64,000 nucleotides of DNA from Palleronia aestuarii (GTDB lineage Bacteria > Pseudomonadota > Alphaproteobacteria > Rhodobacterales > Rhodobacteraceae): contig NZ_QKZL01000005.1 in assembly GCF_003253995.1 (NCBI RefSeq), forward strand, positions 186,001 to 250,000, written 5' to 3'. Numbering within the stretch: the first letter of the stretch is position 1; each line of letters opens with the position of its first letter. Positions 17,383 to 25,917 of the stretch are shown piece by piece. The notes beneath the pieces are model-generated. The model saw nothing but the letters and a program-made list of their open reading frames with translations, had not been told where the DNA came from and ran no database searches. Position numbers and translations under genes: made by a program.

Positions 17383-18072
17383 ATGAGCGGGCGGGTCGCG
17401 CTCGTTTCGGGAGCGAGCCGGGGCATCGGGGCGGCGGTCGCCGACAGGCTCGCGGCCGCCGGGTGGCGCCTGTCGCTCGGGCTGCGCGATCCCGACGCCC
17501 TCGCGGAAAGGTTTCCGGGCGCGCAGCGCGTCCGCTACGACGCGCTCGCCGGTGGCGAAGAGGAATGGGCGGAGGCGGCGCGGCGCGAGTTCGGTCGGAT
17601 CGACGCGGTGGTCGCCTGTGCGGGCATCATGGAATCGGCCACGGTCGTGGCGATCGAGGAGGATGCGCTCGACCGGATGTGGAATGTCAACGTCAAGGCG
17701 CCGCGCCGCCTCGTCCGCGCCGCCTGGGACGACCTCTGCGCCGCGGAGGCGGGGCGGGTCGTGCTGCTCGCTTCGCTTTCGGGCAAGCGGGTGAAATCCC
17801 CCGAGAGCGGGCCCTACGCGATGACGAAACATGCCGCGATCGCGCTCGGCCACGCCATCCGGCAGGCCGGCTGGAAACACGGGATCCGGGCGACCTCCGT
17901 CTGCCCCGGCTTCGTCGATACCGACATGGCGCGGGCCATCACCGATCGCGACCCCGCGCGGATGACGACGGTGGAGGACGTGGCGCGGCTCGTCGAGCTG
18001 GCGCTCGATCTGCCCGATACCGCCTCCGTGCCCGAGCTTTACGTCAATTGCACCATCGAGCCGGTGTTCTGA
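17383..18072 (+). CDS. SDR family oxidoreductase
   Basis: A 229-aa short-chain dehydrogenase/reductase. The cofactor motif SGASRGIG is at 9-16, ACAG at 78-81, NVNV at 101-104, active-site Ser131 or Ser133, Tyr145 and Lys149 (YAMTK), and a PG motif follows (VCPGFVDTDMA). It is NAD(P)-dependent and cytoplasmic; substrate unknown. It lies 102 bp after the last M20 gene in the same direction and may reduce or oxidise a released product. Confidence 0.88.
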   Translation: MSGRVALVSGASRGIGAAVADRLAAAGWRLSLGLRDPDALAERFPGAQRVRYDALAGGEEEWAEAARREFGRIDAVVACAGIMESATVVAIEEDALDRMWNVNVKAPRRLVRAAWDDLCAAEAGRVVLLASLSGKRVKSPESGPYAMTKHAAIALGHAIRQAGWKHGIRATSVCPGFVDTDMARAITDRDPARMTTVEDVARLVELALDLPDTASVPELYVNCTIEPVF

Positions 18073-18181
18073 GGGCCGGACGACCCGGAGGCGCGCAGCC
18101 GTCAGGGGGCGTCATCCGCACCGATTGACGGCCTCGCCAATGTGGCAGAGAAGGCGGCGGACCCTCGACCGGAGCGATCGC

Positions 18182-19270
18182 TTGGCTGTCTCCCTCACCG
18201 ATCTGACGAAGAGCTTCGCGGCGCACCGGGCCGTCGACGGCGTGAGCGTGGATATCGCGGACGGGGAGTTCTTCGTCGTCCTCGGCCCGTCGGGCTGCGG
18301 GAAATCCACGCTCCTCCGGCTCGTCGCGGGGCTCGAGATCCCCGACCGGGGCGAGGTCGCGGTGGACGGGGTTCCCGTCTCCGGCCCCGGCCTGCACGTC
18401 CCGCCCGAGAAGCGGGGGATGGGGGTCGTCTTTCAATCCTACGCGCTCTGGCCGCATATGGACGTGCGCGGCAACGTGGCCTTTCCGATCGAGAGCGCCG
18501 GACGCTCCCGGCGGGCGGCGCGGCAGGAGGCTGAGGGGCATCTGGCGACCGTCGCGCTCGGCGATTTCGCCGACCGGCGCCCGGCCGAACTCTCAGGTGG
18601 GCAGCGACAGCGGGTCGCGCTCGCGCGTTGCCTCGCCGGAGGCGCGCGGACCGTGCTGATGGACGAGCCGCTCGCCAATCTCGACCCGCATCTGCGCGGC
18701 GCGATGGAGGCGGAGATCGCCGCGTTCCATGCGCGGGCGGGGGCGACGACGATCTTCATCACACACGACCAGCGCGAGGCGATGGCCCTTGCCACCCGCG
18801 TCGCGGTCATGGCGCGCGGCGCGTTCCAGCAGGTCGCTGCCCCGCAGGAGCTCTACGAACGGCCCGAGACGGAAGAGGTCGCCCGCTTCATCGGCCGCGC
18901 CGCGATCCTCGATGCGCGGGTCGAGGGCGGAGCGGCGCGGATCGGCGGCGCCACGGTTCCCGTGACCGCGCGGGGCGCGTTGCCGGACGGCCCGGCCCGC
19001 CTCGTGATCCGGCCGGGCGATGTCCGGCTGGGCGACGGTCCGCTCTCGGGGCGGCTTTCCCACGTCTTCTATCGCGGCGGCGTGTGGGAAGCGTTCGCGG
19101 AGAGCGACGCTTTTGCGGAGCCGGTTCCGGTCGCGAGCGCCACGCGGCTCGTTCCGGGCGAGGAGATGCGGTTCTCCATCACCGCGGCCTGGGCGCTGCC
19201 CTCGGCCCGCGGTTCAGAACCGCCAGGGCACGACGCCCGCGGGCAGGTTCCGGCCGAGGCGGTCGAGTAG
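18182..19270 (+). CDS. Fe3+/spermidine-type ABC transporter ATP-binding protein
   Basis: A 362-aa ATPase of the FbpC/PotA type: Walker A GPSGCGKS at 35-42, signature LSGGQ at 137-141, Walker B with DEPLANLD at 161-168, and a C-terminal TOBE-like domain. The start is uncertain. I chose TTG 18182 because GGAG lies seven bases upstream and MAVSLTDLTKSF is a natural N-terminus; ATG 18140 and TTG 18125 are also in frame. It converges with the permease gene of presumably the same importer and overlaps it by 57 bp, an unusual arrangement. Confidence 0.82.
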   Translation: MAVSLTDLTKSFAAHRAVDGVSVDIADGEFFVVLGPSGCGKSTLLRLVAGLEIPDRGEVAVDGVPVSGPGLHVPPEKRGMGVVFQSYALWPHMDVRGNVAFPIESAGRSRRAARQEAEGHLATVALGDFADRRPAELSGGQRQRVALARCLAGGARTVLMDEPLANLDPHLRGAMEAEIAAFHARAGATTIFITHDQREAMALATRVAVMARGAFQQVAAPQELYERPETEEVARFIGRAAILDARVEGGAARIGGATVPVTARGALPDGPARLVIRPGDVRLGDGPLSGRLSHVFYRGGVWEAFAESDAFAEPVPVASATRLVPGEEMRFSITAAWALPSARGSEPPGHDARGQVPAEAVE

Positions 19271-20905
19271 CGCCATCAGTACAACGGTCGCCGCCACCGT
19301 CACCGTGGACATCGCGGCCGCGAGCGTGGTGTAGCCGCCATCCTCGAAGTTGAAGATCGTCGTCCCGATCGTCTCCGCACCCCGCGACCAGAGGAGCGCG
19401 GAGACGGTCACCTCGTTATAGGCCGTGAGGAAGACGAGGATCGCGCCCGAGGCGGCGGCGGGCGCGACCAGCGGAAGATAGATGCGCCGTATCCGCCGCC
19501 CGAACCCCGCGCCCGCGACGCGTGCCGCATCGTCGAGCGCGTCGTCGAGCTGCCCCGCCGCCGCCGTGACCGGTTTCAGCCCGATCGCAAGGTAGGCCGT
19601 GAGGTAGGCGAGGAAGATCAGGGTGAGCGTGTTGTAGAGCGACAGGCCCAGGAGCGGGATCGGTCGCAGGTAGACGAGGATGAAGGCGATGGAGACGACG
19701 AGGCCGGGGATCGCGTAGCTCACCTCCGCGAGTACGGTCACGCCGCCGCCGACGAGACGGCCCCGGCGCTCCATCCCCGCGCCGAAGCGGGCGACCACGA
19801 TGGCGAAGAGCGCGAGGACGAGGGCTGCCGCCCCGGCGGCGAGGGTGGAATTGGCGAAGGCCCGCGCGGGGGCGCTCTGCCGCACGAGCACGTCGGCGAA
19901 GTTCTCGAACGTGGCCGTCGCGAAGCTCAGCGGCACGCCGTAGACCGGGACGAGCGCGGTCGCGACGAGGGAGGCCAGCGGCAGGAGGAGCGTGCCGGCG
20001 ACGAAGAGGACGAGCCCCGCCGTCCAGAGCGGCCGGGCGCGGCCGAGCGCGATCCTGAGGGGCGGCTGCGGCGGACCGACGAGGCCGACGCGGAAGCGCC
20101 GCTGCAACCAGCCCTGCAGGCCGACGACGAGGACGGCGAGCACCGCGAGGATCATCGAGAGCGTCGCGACGTCCGACAGCACGCTCGGCCCGAACCCGGC
20201 GAGGCGCCGCCAGATCAGGACGGGCATGGTCACGTAGCCGCCGGGCACGCCCAGCAGGGCCGGGATGCCGAAATTCCCCAGCGCGGAGACGAAGGCCAGG
20301 GCGAAGGCCGCCACGAGCGACGGCGCAAGGAGCGGCAGCACGACGCGGCGGGCGAGCCGCACGGGACCGGCGCCGGAGGTCCGCGCCGCCTCGATCATCT
20401 CGCGCGGCAGGCCCCGGAGCGCGGCGAGCACGACGAGGAACGCGAGCGGCGCGTGCTGGATCGTCAGGAGCCCGATCACGCCGGCGCGCGAATAGAGCGG
20501 ATGGGCCGTCCCGATCGGAGGCGCGATCCCGAGCCAGCCCAGCACCGGGCTCGACGGTCCGAGCGCCTGGATCCAGGCAACGGCCGTGACATGGGGCGGG
20601 ATCATCATCGGCAGGAGGAGAAGGAAGACGAACACCCCCTTGCCGCGGATATCGGTCAGCCCCACCAGCCCCGCGAGGCAGGCCCCGACAACGAGGGCGC
20701 AGAGGCCCGAGACGGCCGCGCTGTCGAGGCTGTTAAGAAAGGCGCGGCGCACGGCGTCGTTGCCGGCCAGCTCGACGAACGGCCCGGTGCCGCGGCCGAG
20801 CGCGGTCCAGAAGAGCCGGCCGAGCGGCAGGACGAAGACCGCGGCCGCGACGAGGCAGACGAGGCCGAGGGCGATGCCCTCGATGCCTGGGAAGCGGCGT
20901 GTCAC
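19214..20905 (-). CDS. Fe3+-type ABC transporter permease (two-domain)
   Basis: A 563-aa inner-membrane protein with about twelve hydrophobic segments and two binding-protein-dependent permease domains in tandem, as in FbpB/AfuB/SfuB. EAA-like loops are visible around EMIEAARTSGAGPVRLARRV and in the second half around LDDALDDAARVAGAGFGRRI. The start is GTG 20905, whose GTGA overlaps the stop of the receptor gene. The 3' end overlaps the convergent ATPase gene by 57 bp. Iron as substrate is the family default, not proven here. Confidence 0.85.
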   Translation of the reverse strand: MTRRFPGIEGIALGLVCLVAAAVFVLPLGRLFWTALGRGTGPFVELAGNDAVRRAFLNSLDSAAVSGLCALVVGACLAGLVGLTDIRGKGVFVFLLLLPMMIPPHVTAVAWIQALGPSSPVLGWLGIAPPIGTAHPLYSRAGVIGLLTIQHAPLAFLVVLAALRGLPREMIEAARTSGAGPVRLARRVVLPLLAPSLVAAFALAFVSALGNFGIPALLGVPGGYVTMPVLIWRRLAGFGPSVLSDVATLSMILAVLAVLVVGLQGWLQRRFRVGLVGPPQPPLRIALGRARPLWTAGLVLFVAGTLLLPLASLVATALVPVYGVPLSFATATFENFADVLVRQSAPARAFANSTLAAGAAALVLALFAIVVARFGAGMERRGRLVGGGVTVLAEVSYAIPGLVVSIAFILVYLRPIPLLGLSLYNTLTLIFLAYLTAYLAIGLKPVTAAAGQLDDALDDAARVAGAGFGRRIRRIYLPLVAPAAASGAILVFLTAYNEVTVSALLWSRGAETIGTTIFNFEDGGYTTLAAAMSTVTVAATVVLMALLDRLGRNLPAGVVPWRF

Positions 20906-21900
20906 CCGCCGAAGATCTCGATGAACCGTTCCTTGTAGGCCGCGTCGTTCGCGAGCGCGTCGGCTGGATCGAAGTCGATCACCTTGATTTCGGAGCGGTC
21001 GGGGAAGCCTTCGGGCGCCGCGACATCGGGATGCGCGGGGAGGTAGCCCTGCTCCGCCGCGAGTTCCTGACCCTCGGTGGAGAGGAGGAAGTCGATGAAG
21101 GCCTTCGCCGCTTCGGGGTTCTTGGCGGTCGAGAGGATCGCGGCGGGTTCGGTCACGGCGGAGACGCCTTCGTCGGGGAAGACGAAGCTGACCGGCGCGC
21201 CTTCCCCGGCGCTGCGGATGGCGAGGAAGTCGACGACGAACCCGTAGAGCGCCTGGCCGCCCGCCACCGCCTGGAAGGTGCCGCCATTGCCACCCTGTGC
21301 GATCGCGCCCTGATCCGCGAGCCCCTCGTAATACTCCCAGCCCAGCTCCGGCAGGCCCGTGAGCGAGATCATGTGGATGGTCGCGGCACCCGATTCGAGC
21401 GGGGAGGGCATGACGATGTTGTTCTGCGCCGCCGGGTCCAGGAGATCGGCATAGGACGAGGGCACCATCTCCGCGGCGTCGTTGTAGATGATGCCGGTGG
21501 TGATGAGCTTGGTGGAGAAGTAATGGCCCTCGGGATCCATGAGCCCGTCGGCATAGGCGGCGGTATCGGCCTCCGGATAGGCCATCAGGCGGTCGTCCTG
21601 CTTGAGGCTCTCCATCGTCACCGTGTCGGCGATCAGGAGCACGTCGGGCTGCGGCTGCCCGGCCTCGAATTCGGCGCGCAGGCGGGCGATCATCTGCGTC
21701 GTGCCGTCGCGCACCCAGTCGACCTCGACCTCCGGGTAGGCCTCCATGAATGCGTCCACCGTCTGCTGCGCGTCCTGATCGGGCTGCGAGGTGTAGAGCA
21801 CGAGCGTACCGGAAACCTCTCCGGACCCGGTTTCCTGCGACAGGGCGGGACAGGCGGCCGCCAGGGCCGTGATCGTTGCGGCGCCGATGATGCGGATCAT
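20902..21900 (-). CDS. Fe3+-type ABC transporter substrate-binding protein
   Basis: A 332-aa periplasmic receptor of the FbpA/AfuA (SBP_bac_1-like) group. The signal peptide is MIRIIGAATITALAAACPAL with cleavage near ALS-Q. The mature part opens with the typical GTLVLYTSQPDQDAQQTVDAF segment. ATG 21900 has AAGGAGA upstream; upstream in-frame codons look non-conserved. It is translationally coupled to the permease. Related receptors also bind phosphonates or thiamine, so the ligand stays open. Confidence 0.85.
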   Translation of the reverse strand: MIRIIGAATITALAAACPALSQETGSGEVSGTLVLYTSQPDQDAQQTVDAFMEAYPEVEVDWVRDGTTQMIARLRAEFEAGQPQPDVLLIADTVTMESLKQDDRLMAYPEADTAAYADGLMDPEGHYFSTKLITTGIIYNDAAEMVPSSYADLLDPAAQNNIVMPSPLESGAATIHMISLTGLPELGWEYYEGLADQGAIAQGGNGGTFQAVAGGQALYGFVVDFLAIRSAGEGAPVSFVFPDEGVSAVTEPAAILSTAKNPEAAKAFIDFLLSTEGQELAAEQGYLPAHPDVAAPEGFPDRSEIKVIDFDPADALANDAAYKERFIEIFGG

Positions 21901-21945
21901 GCGGGAAGTCTCCTTTACCATTTGCCACGCGGCTAGAGGCCCTTT

Positions 21946-21971
21946 GTGACAGCTACGTGACATCGCGTCAC
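21946..21971. promoter_or_regulatory. GTGAC-type dyad upstream of the receptor gene
   Basis: GTGACA occurs at 21946-21951 and again 11 bp on at 21957-21962. The second copy forms the inverted repeat GTGAC-atcgc-GTCAC (21957-21971). It lies about 46-71 bp upstream of the receptor start on its promoter side. Could be an operator; it does not resemble a Fur box. Confidence 0.3.
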
Positions 21972-22088
21972 CTGCGGCCGGTTTTCGCAGGGGAAATCGC
22001 GTCATGATCTCTGTCCGGCCGTTCCAACTCGCGTGAGACGACGATGCGGTCTGTCGCGGTGAACTGCCCGGCCGGTCGAGAGAACCTT

Positions 22089-22350
22089 GGTCGAGATCGG
22101 GCAGGCTATGCGGACCGATCGGGTGCTTGACTTCGGGCCGAATGGCTCCGGCAGCTTCAGAACCCGCATGATGCTGCCCAGGATCGGACGGACATCCTCG
22201 ATCAGTTGCAAAGCGAAGGGGCTGGCCTGCATGCGCCCCCCGACCTTGACCATCAGAGGATCGCCGACGCGTTCCCGGAGCCGCGCCAATGCATGGCTGA
22301 CCGCCGACGGCGTCTTGTTGAGCCTGACCGCCGCACCCGCCATACTTCCC
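22089..22350 (-). pseudogene. LysR-family regulator fragment
   Basis: About 87 codons reading GSMAGAAVRLN, then KTPSAVSHALARLRERVGD and a short stretch ending STRSVRIACPI. This is the helix-turn-helix plus linker and first effector-domain strand of a NodD-like LysR regulator. The first helix with the start codon is missing at the 22350 side, where sulfotransferase sequence begins, and the effector domain is lost at the other end. It is a remnant with no start codon of its own. Confidence 0.7.
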
Positions 22351-22358
22351 GCGGGCAT

Positions 22359-22922
22359 CTGGTCTTCGGCCCCTGTCACCACATGGTGGAGGTCATGGGC
22401 AATTCGGACCAGCCCGCCTTCTGGAGGGCGCATGCCGAGGGGAAGGAGGTGGACTGGGCGGAGGTGTTCGCCGACTATTTCAGCCAGGTCGATTTTCCCG
22501 GTGCACCGGTCTGGCATGAGCTTTCCGTGGCCTTTCCGGATGCCAAGGTCGTTCACACCGAGCGGCTGGAAGAGGAGTGGTGGGCCAGCTATTCGGCGAC
22601 CATCGGCAAGTTCTTCGAATACCGTGAGAGCTTGGTCCTGCCACCGCCTAAGGCCGAGAATTTCGAGGCCATGGAAAGGCTCCTGATCCGGGATGTGATG
22701 GGCGGGCCGGGCAAGGCTGCCGTGCTTTCCGCCTATCGCCGCAACAACGAGAAGGTGCGCGCGACGATCCCGGCGGATCGGCTGCTCGTCTTCACGCCAT
22801 CGGATGGCTGGGAACCGCTCTGCGCCTTTCTGGGTGTCGCCCGCCCCGAGGGTGATTTTCCGCGTAGCATCGCACGGGACGAATTCTGGGCGCTTTTCGG
22901 CGGCGAACCGGTGTCCGCCTAG
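22359..22922 (+). pseudogene. 5'-truncated sulfotransferase gene
   Basis: The frame from LVFGPCHHMVEVMGN through AFPDAKVVHTERLEEEWW to the stop at 22922 matches the body and C-terminus of a bacterial sulfotransferase-like family with a 'GFGRTGT' P-loop N-terminus. That N-terminal PAPS-binding loop and first helix are absent: family sequence begins abruptly at 22359, about ten bases from the LysR remnant on the other strand. An in-frame ATG at 22383 could start a product, but it would lack the cofactor loop. The rest of the frame is intact, suggesting recent truncation. Confidence 0.7.
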
Positions 22923-23067
22923 ACGCGTGGTCTCAGCGCCAAACCTACCGTTCCTTTCGGCGTGGAGAACGGCAAGTTTTTTCGCATGGTGTTGGTTCGA
23001 CTTGGCGTCGATCTCGCAGCCGCGTGCAAGACCCTAGCTTATCGTGGCAATCCACAATTTCTGTAAT

Positions 23068-23144
23068 TGGTCGGAGTGAGAGGATTCGAACCTCCGACCC
23101 CTGCCTCCCGAAGGCAGTGCTCTACCAAGCTGAGCTACACTCCG
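23068..23144 (-). tRNA. tRNA-Pro (CGG), CCA encoded
   Basis: 77 nt on the minus strand with a complete cloverleaf: acceptor CGGAGTG/CACTCCG, D-arm GCTC/GAGC, anticodon arm CTGCC-TTCGGGA-GGCAG giving anticodon CGG, T-arm GGAGG-TTCGAAT-CCTCT with one G-U pair, discriminator A and genomic CCA. It begins 14 bases after the stop of the DMT transporter on the same strand. Its 3' end faces the truncated-gene scar at 22.1-22.9 kb. Confidence 0.97.
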
Positions 23145-23158
23145 ACCGTCCGCGCGGA

Positions 23159-24166
23159 TTACGGGTTCGGCGCGCGATTGGCAAGGGCCTGATAGCTCGG
23201 GATCGACATCGCACGACGACGAAGCATCGCCGGGATGCGCGGGGTGGCCGCCATGCCCATGCGGTCCCCGTCCTCGGAGACCGGCGTGTTGGCCGAACGG
23301 CCGGGCGCGCTTTCGCGCACGACGATGTAGAGCCCGCTCGCGATGATGATCGCGGCGCCGATCCAGGTCGGCAGGTCGGCGCCCTCGTCGAAGAGGAGGA
23401 TTCCGAAGAAGGCCGCCCAGAGGATCTGGGAATATTGCATCGGCGCGACGATCGCCGCCTCCGCGCGGCGGTAGGCCGCGATGATGAGAAGGCCCGCGCC
23501 GAAGCCCAGTGCCGCGACGAGGCCCGCGAGGCCTAGATGCGCGAGCGGCATGGGAACATAGACGAAGGGCAGGATTATGCCCGTCAGGGTGAAGTTCGCC
23601 ACCATCGGGTAGAGCATGAGGACGACCCCGCGTTCCTCCTTGCCGATCTTGCGCACCACCACCGCGGCCGTGGCGCTGCCGCAGGCGGCGAGGACGGCGG
23701 TCAGATGCCCGGTCGAAAGCGCCGCGCCGTTCCACGGGCGCAGCACGATCAGCACGCCGCAGAGGCCCACGAGGACGGCCACCCATCGATGCGGACCCAC
23801 GCGTTCTCCCAGGATCGGGATCGACAGGACGGTGATGAGGAGGGGGGCCGCGAAGATGAGCGCGTAGACCTGCGCGAGGGGCAGGGTGGAGAAGGCGTAG
23901 AAGGCGGAGATGAGCGTGATCACCGAAGCGCCCGTCCGCAGCGCCGTCCACCACGGATGGACCGGCCGCAACGTTCCGCTCATCGGGTCGCGCATCAGCA
24001 TCAGCGTGGCGAGCGGAAAGCTGAAGAGCACGCTGAAGAAGATGATCTGGAACGGGGCGTAGGTCGCGCCCAGCACCTTCACCAGCACGTCGTGCGTCGC
24101 GAAGATACCGAACGCCACGAGCGCCAGGATCGGGCCGCCGAGGCCGGGAGGGAGTGGACGAGACAT
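23159..24166 (-). CDS. DMT (EamA) family transporter
   Basis: A 335-aa inner-membrane protein with ten predicted transmembrane segments in two EamA repeats, the drug/metabolite transporter pattern; direction and substrate unknown. A hydrophilic tail of about 50 residues follows the last helix. ATG 24166 heads a protein with conserved FATHDVLVK in helix 1. It is divergent from the YetF-like gene and lies directly upstream of tRNA-Pro, so read-through into the tRNA is possible. Confidence 0.88.
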   Translation of the reverse strand: MSRPLPPGLGGPILALVAFGIFATHDVLVKVLGATYAPFQIIFFSVLFSFPLATLMLMRDPMSGTLRPVHPWWTALRTGASVITLISAFYAFSTLPLAQVYALIFAAPLLITVLSIPILGERVGPHRWVAVLVGLCGVLIVLRPWNGAALSTGHLTAVLAACGSATAAVVVRKIGKEERGVVLMLYPMVANFTLTGIILPFVYVPMPLAHLGLAGLVAALGFGAGLLIIAAYRRAEAAIVAPMQYSQILWAAFFGILLFDEGADLPTWIGAAIIIASGLYIVVRESAPGRSANTPVSEDGDRMGMAATPRIPAMLRRRAMSIPSYQALANRAPNP

Positions 24167-24252
24167 GCGCTCTCCAAACGCGGCGCATCGTTCCCGTCAA
24201 GGGGGAACAATCCGGGGGCAATGCGCGCTGTCAACGATAGCAGGGGAACGCA

Positions 24253-24744
24253 ATGGACATTCTCGAGATTCTGCTCCGCGCGGCGATCGCGACGGGCGCC
24301 GTCATCGCGCTGACCCGGATCAACGGGCTTCGCAGCTTCTCGAAGATGTCGGGCTTCGACTTCGCCCTGACCGTCGCGAAGGGGTCGATCCTGGCGAGCG
24401 CGATGATGGCGGGAAGCTGGAACAGGTTCTGGGTGATCCTCGCCGCGCTCCTCGCGCTGTTCCTCGTTCAGGGGATCATCTCACGCCTGCGCGAGCGGTT
24501 CGGCCGGATGGAGGGGGCGGTCGACAACACGCCGCTCCTCCTGATGCGGAACGGCGAGTTTCTGGACGAGAATCTTAAGCGCGGCCAGGTCAGCCGGTCC
24601 GACGTGATCGGCAAGCTCAGGGAGGCGAATGCGCTCCGCCTCGATCAGGTGCGCGCCGTCGTGCTCGAGGCGACGGGGGATGTCAGCGTCCTGCACGGCC
24701 CCGAGGAATGCGACGATCTGCTTCTCGAGGGTGTCGCGCGCTGA
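24253..24744 (+). CDS. YetF/DUF421 domain membrane protein
   Basis: A 163-aa protein with two to three transmembrane segments in the first half (ALTRINGLRSFSKMSGFDF is the DUF421 hallmark) and a soluble C-terminal YetF domain from about residue 85, where NTPLLLMRNGEFLDENLKR lies. Function of the family is unknown; some members are linked to spore or stress physiology. The start has GGGGAA upstream. Its stop abuts the convergent leuB stop with no intervening base. Confidence 0.85.
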   Translation: MDILEILLRAAIATGAVIALTRINGLRSFSKMSGFDFALTVAKGSILASAMMAGSWNRFWVILAALLALFLVQGIISRLRERFGRMEGAVDNTPLLLMRNGEFLDENLKRGQVSRSDVIGKLREANALRLDQVRAVVLEATGDVSVLHGPEECDDLLLEGVAR

Positions 24745-25851
24745 TCAGCCCGCGCCGAGTGCCGCGACGATCGCATCTCCCATCTCCGACGTCGTGACGG
24801 CGTCGCGCCCTTCCTCGCCCAAGAGATCGGGCGTTCGCAGACCCTGCGCCAGGACCGCCTCCACCGCGCCCTTGAGCAGCGTCGCCTCGTCGCCGAGATC
24901 GAAGCTGTAGCGCAGCGCCATCGCGAAGCTCAGGATGCAGGCGATCGGGTTGGCCTTGCCTTGGCCCGCGATGTCGGGGGCGGAGCCGTGGACGGGCTCG
25001 TAGAGCGCCTTCGGGCGCCCGTTCTCCATCGGTGCGCCGAGCGAGGCGGAGGGCAGCATCCCGAGGCTGCCCGTGAGCATCGCCGCGGCGTCGCTCAGGA
25101 GATCGCCGAAGAGGTTGTCGGTCACGATCACGTCGAACTGCTTCGGACGCCGGACAAGCTGCATGGCGCCGGAATCCGCGAGCATGTGGGTGAGCTCGAC
25201 ATCGGGATATTCCTCGTCGTGGACCCACTGGACTTCCTCACGCCAGAGGATGCCCGCCTCCATGACGTTCGATTTTTCCATCGAGCAGACGCGGTTGTCG
25301 CGCTTGCGTGCGAGTTCGAAGGCGGAGCGCGCGACGCGGCGGATCTCTTCGGTCGTGTAGCGATGGGTGTTCGTACCGACTCGGCCGCCCTCGTTGTCGT
25401 CGGCGATGCCGCGCGGCTCGCCGAAATAGACCCCGCTCGTCAATTCCCGCACGATCATGATGTCGAGGCCGGAGACGATGTCGCGCTTGAGCGAGGAGAA
25501 ATCCGCAAGCGCCTCGAAACATTGCGCGGGGCGCAGGTTGGCGAAGAGGTCCATCTCTTTGCGCAATCGCAGGAGACCCCGCTCCGGCTTCACCGCGAAA
25601 TCGAGCTTGTCGTATTTCGGGCCGCCCACGGCGCCCAGGAGCACGGCGTCGGCCTTCTGCGCGCGGGCCATCGTGGCGTCGGCGAGGGGCGTGCCGTGCT
25701 TGTCGTAGGCGGCGCCGCCCACGAGATCCTCGGCCACCTCGAAAGCGACATCGCGATGGTCGGAGAACCAGGCGATGACCTTGCGTACCTCCGCCATCAC
25801 TTCCGGGCCGATGCCGTCTCCGGGCAGGATGAGGAGTGAGGGGTTCGGCAT
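24745..25851 (-). CDS. leuB: 3-isopropylmalate dehydrogenase
   Basis: A 368-aa NAD-dependent enzyme of leucine biosynthesis, oxidising 3-isopropylmalate to the 2-oxo acid that decarboxylates to 2-ketoisocaproate. Full length, with [13 protein letters not shown] at the start, the [10 protein letters not shown] substrate block, and [14 protein letters not shown] with its metal-binding aspartates. I start at ATG 25851 ([11 protein letters not shown]); ATG 25863 (MERP) is an alternative and neither has a good ribosome-binding site. It lies 66 bp after the nuclease-like gene and follows leuD on the same strand. Confidence 0.95.
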   Translation of the reverse strand: MPNPSLLILPGDGIGPEVMAEVRKVIAWFSDHRDVAFEVAEDLVGGAAYDKHGTPLADATMARAQKADAVLLGAVGGPKYDKLDFAVKPERGLLRLRKEMDLFANLRPAQCFEALADFSSLKRDIVSGLDIMIVRELTSGVYFGEPRGIADDNEGGRVGTNTHRYTTEEIRRVARSAFELARKRDNRVCSMEKSNVMEAGILWREEVQWVHDEEYPDVELTHMLADSGAMQLVRRPKQFDVIVTDNLFGDLLSDAAAMLTGSLGMLPSASLGAPMENGRPKALYEPVHGSAPDIAGQGKANPIACILSFAMALRYSFDLGDEATLLKGAVEAVLAQGLRTPDLLGEEGRDAVTTSEMGDAIVAALGAG

Positions 25852-25917
25852 CGGGCGCTCCATCGGATTGACGTCGCCCGGCGGCGTATCCCGTGGGTCC
25901 GGACGCGTCAAGGCGAG

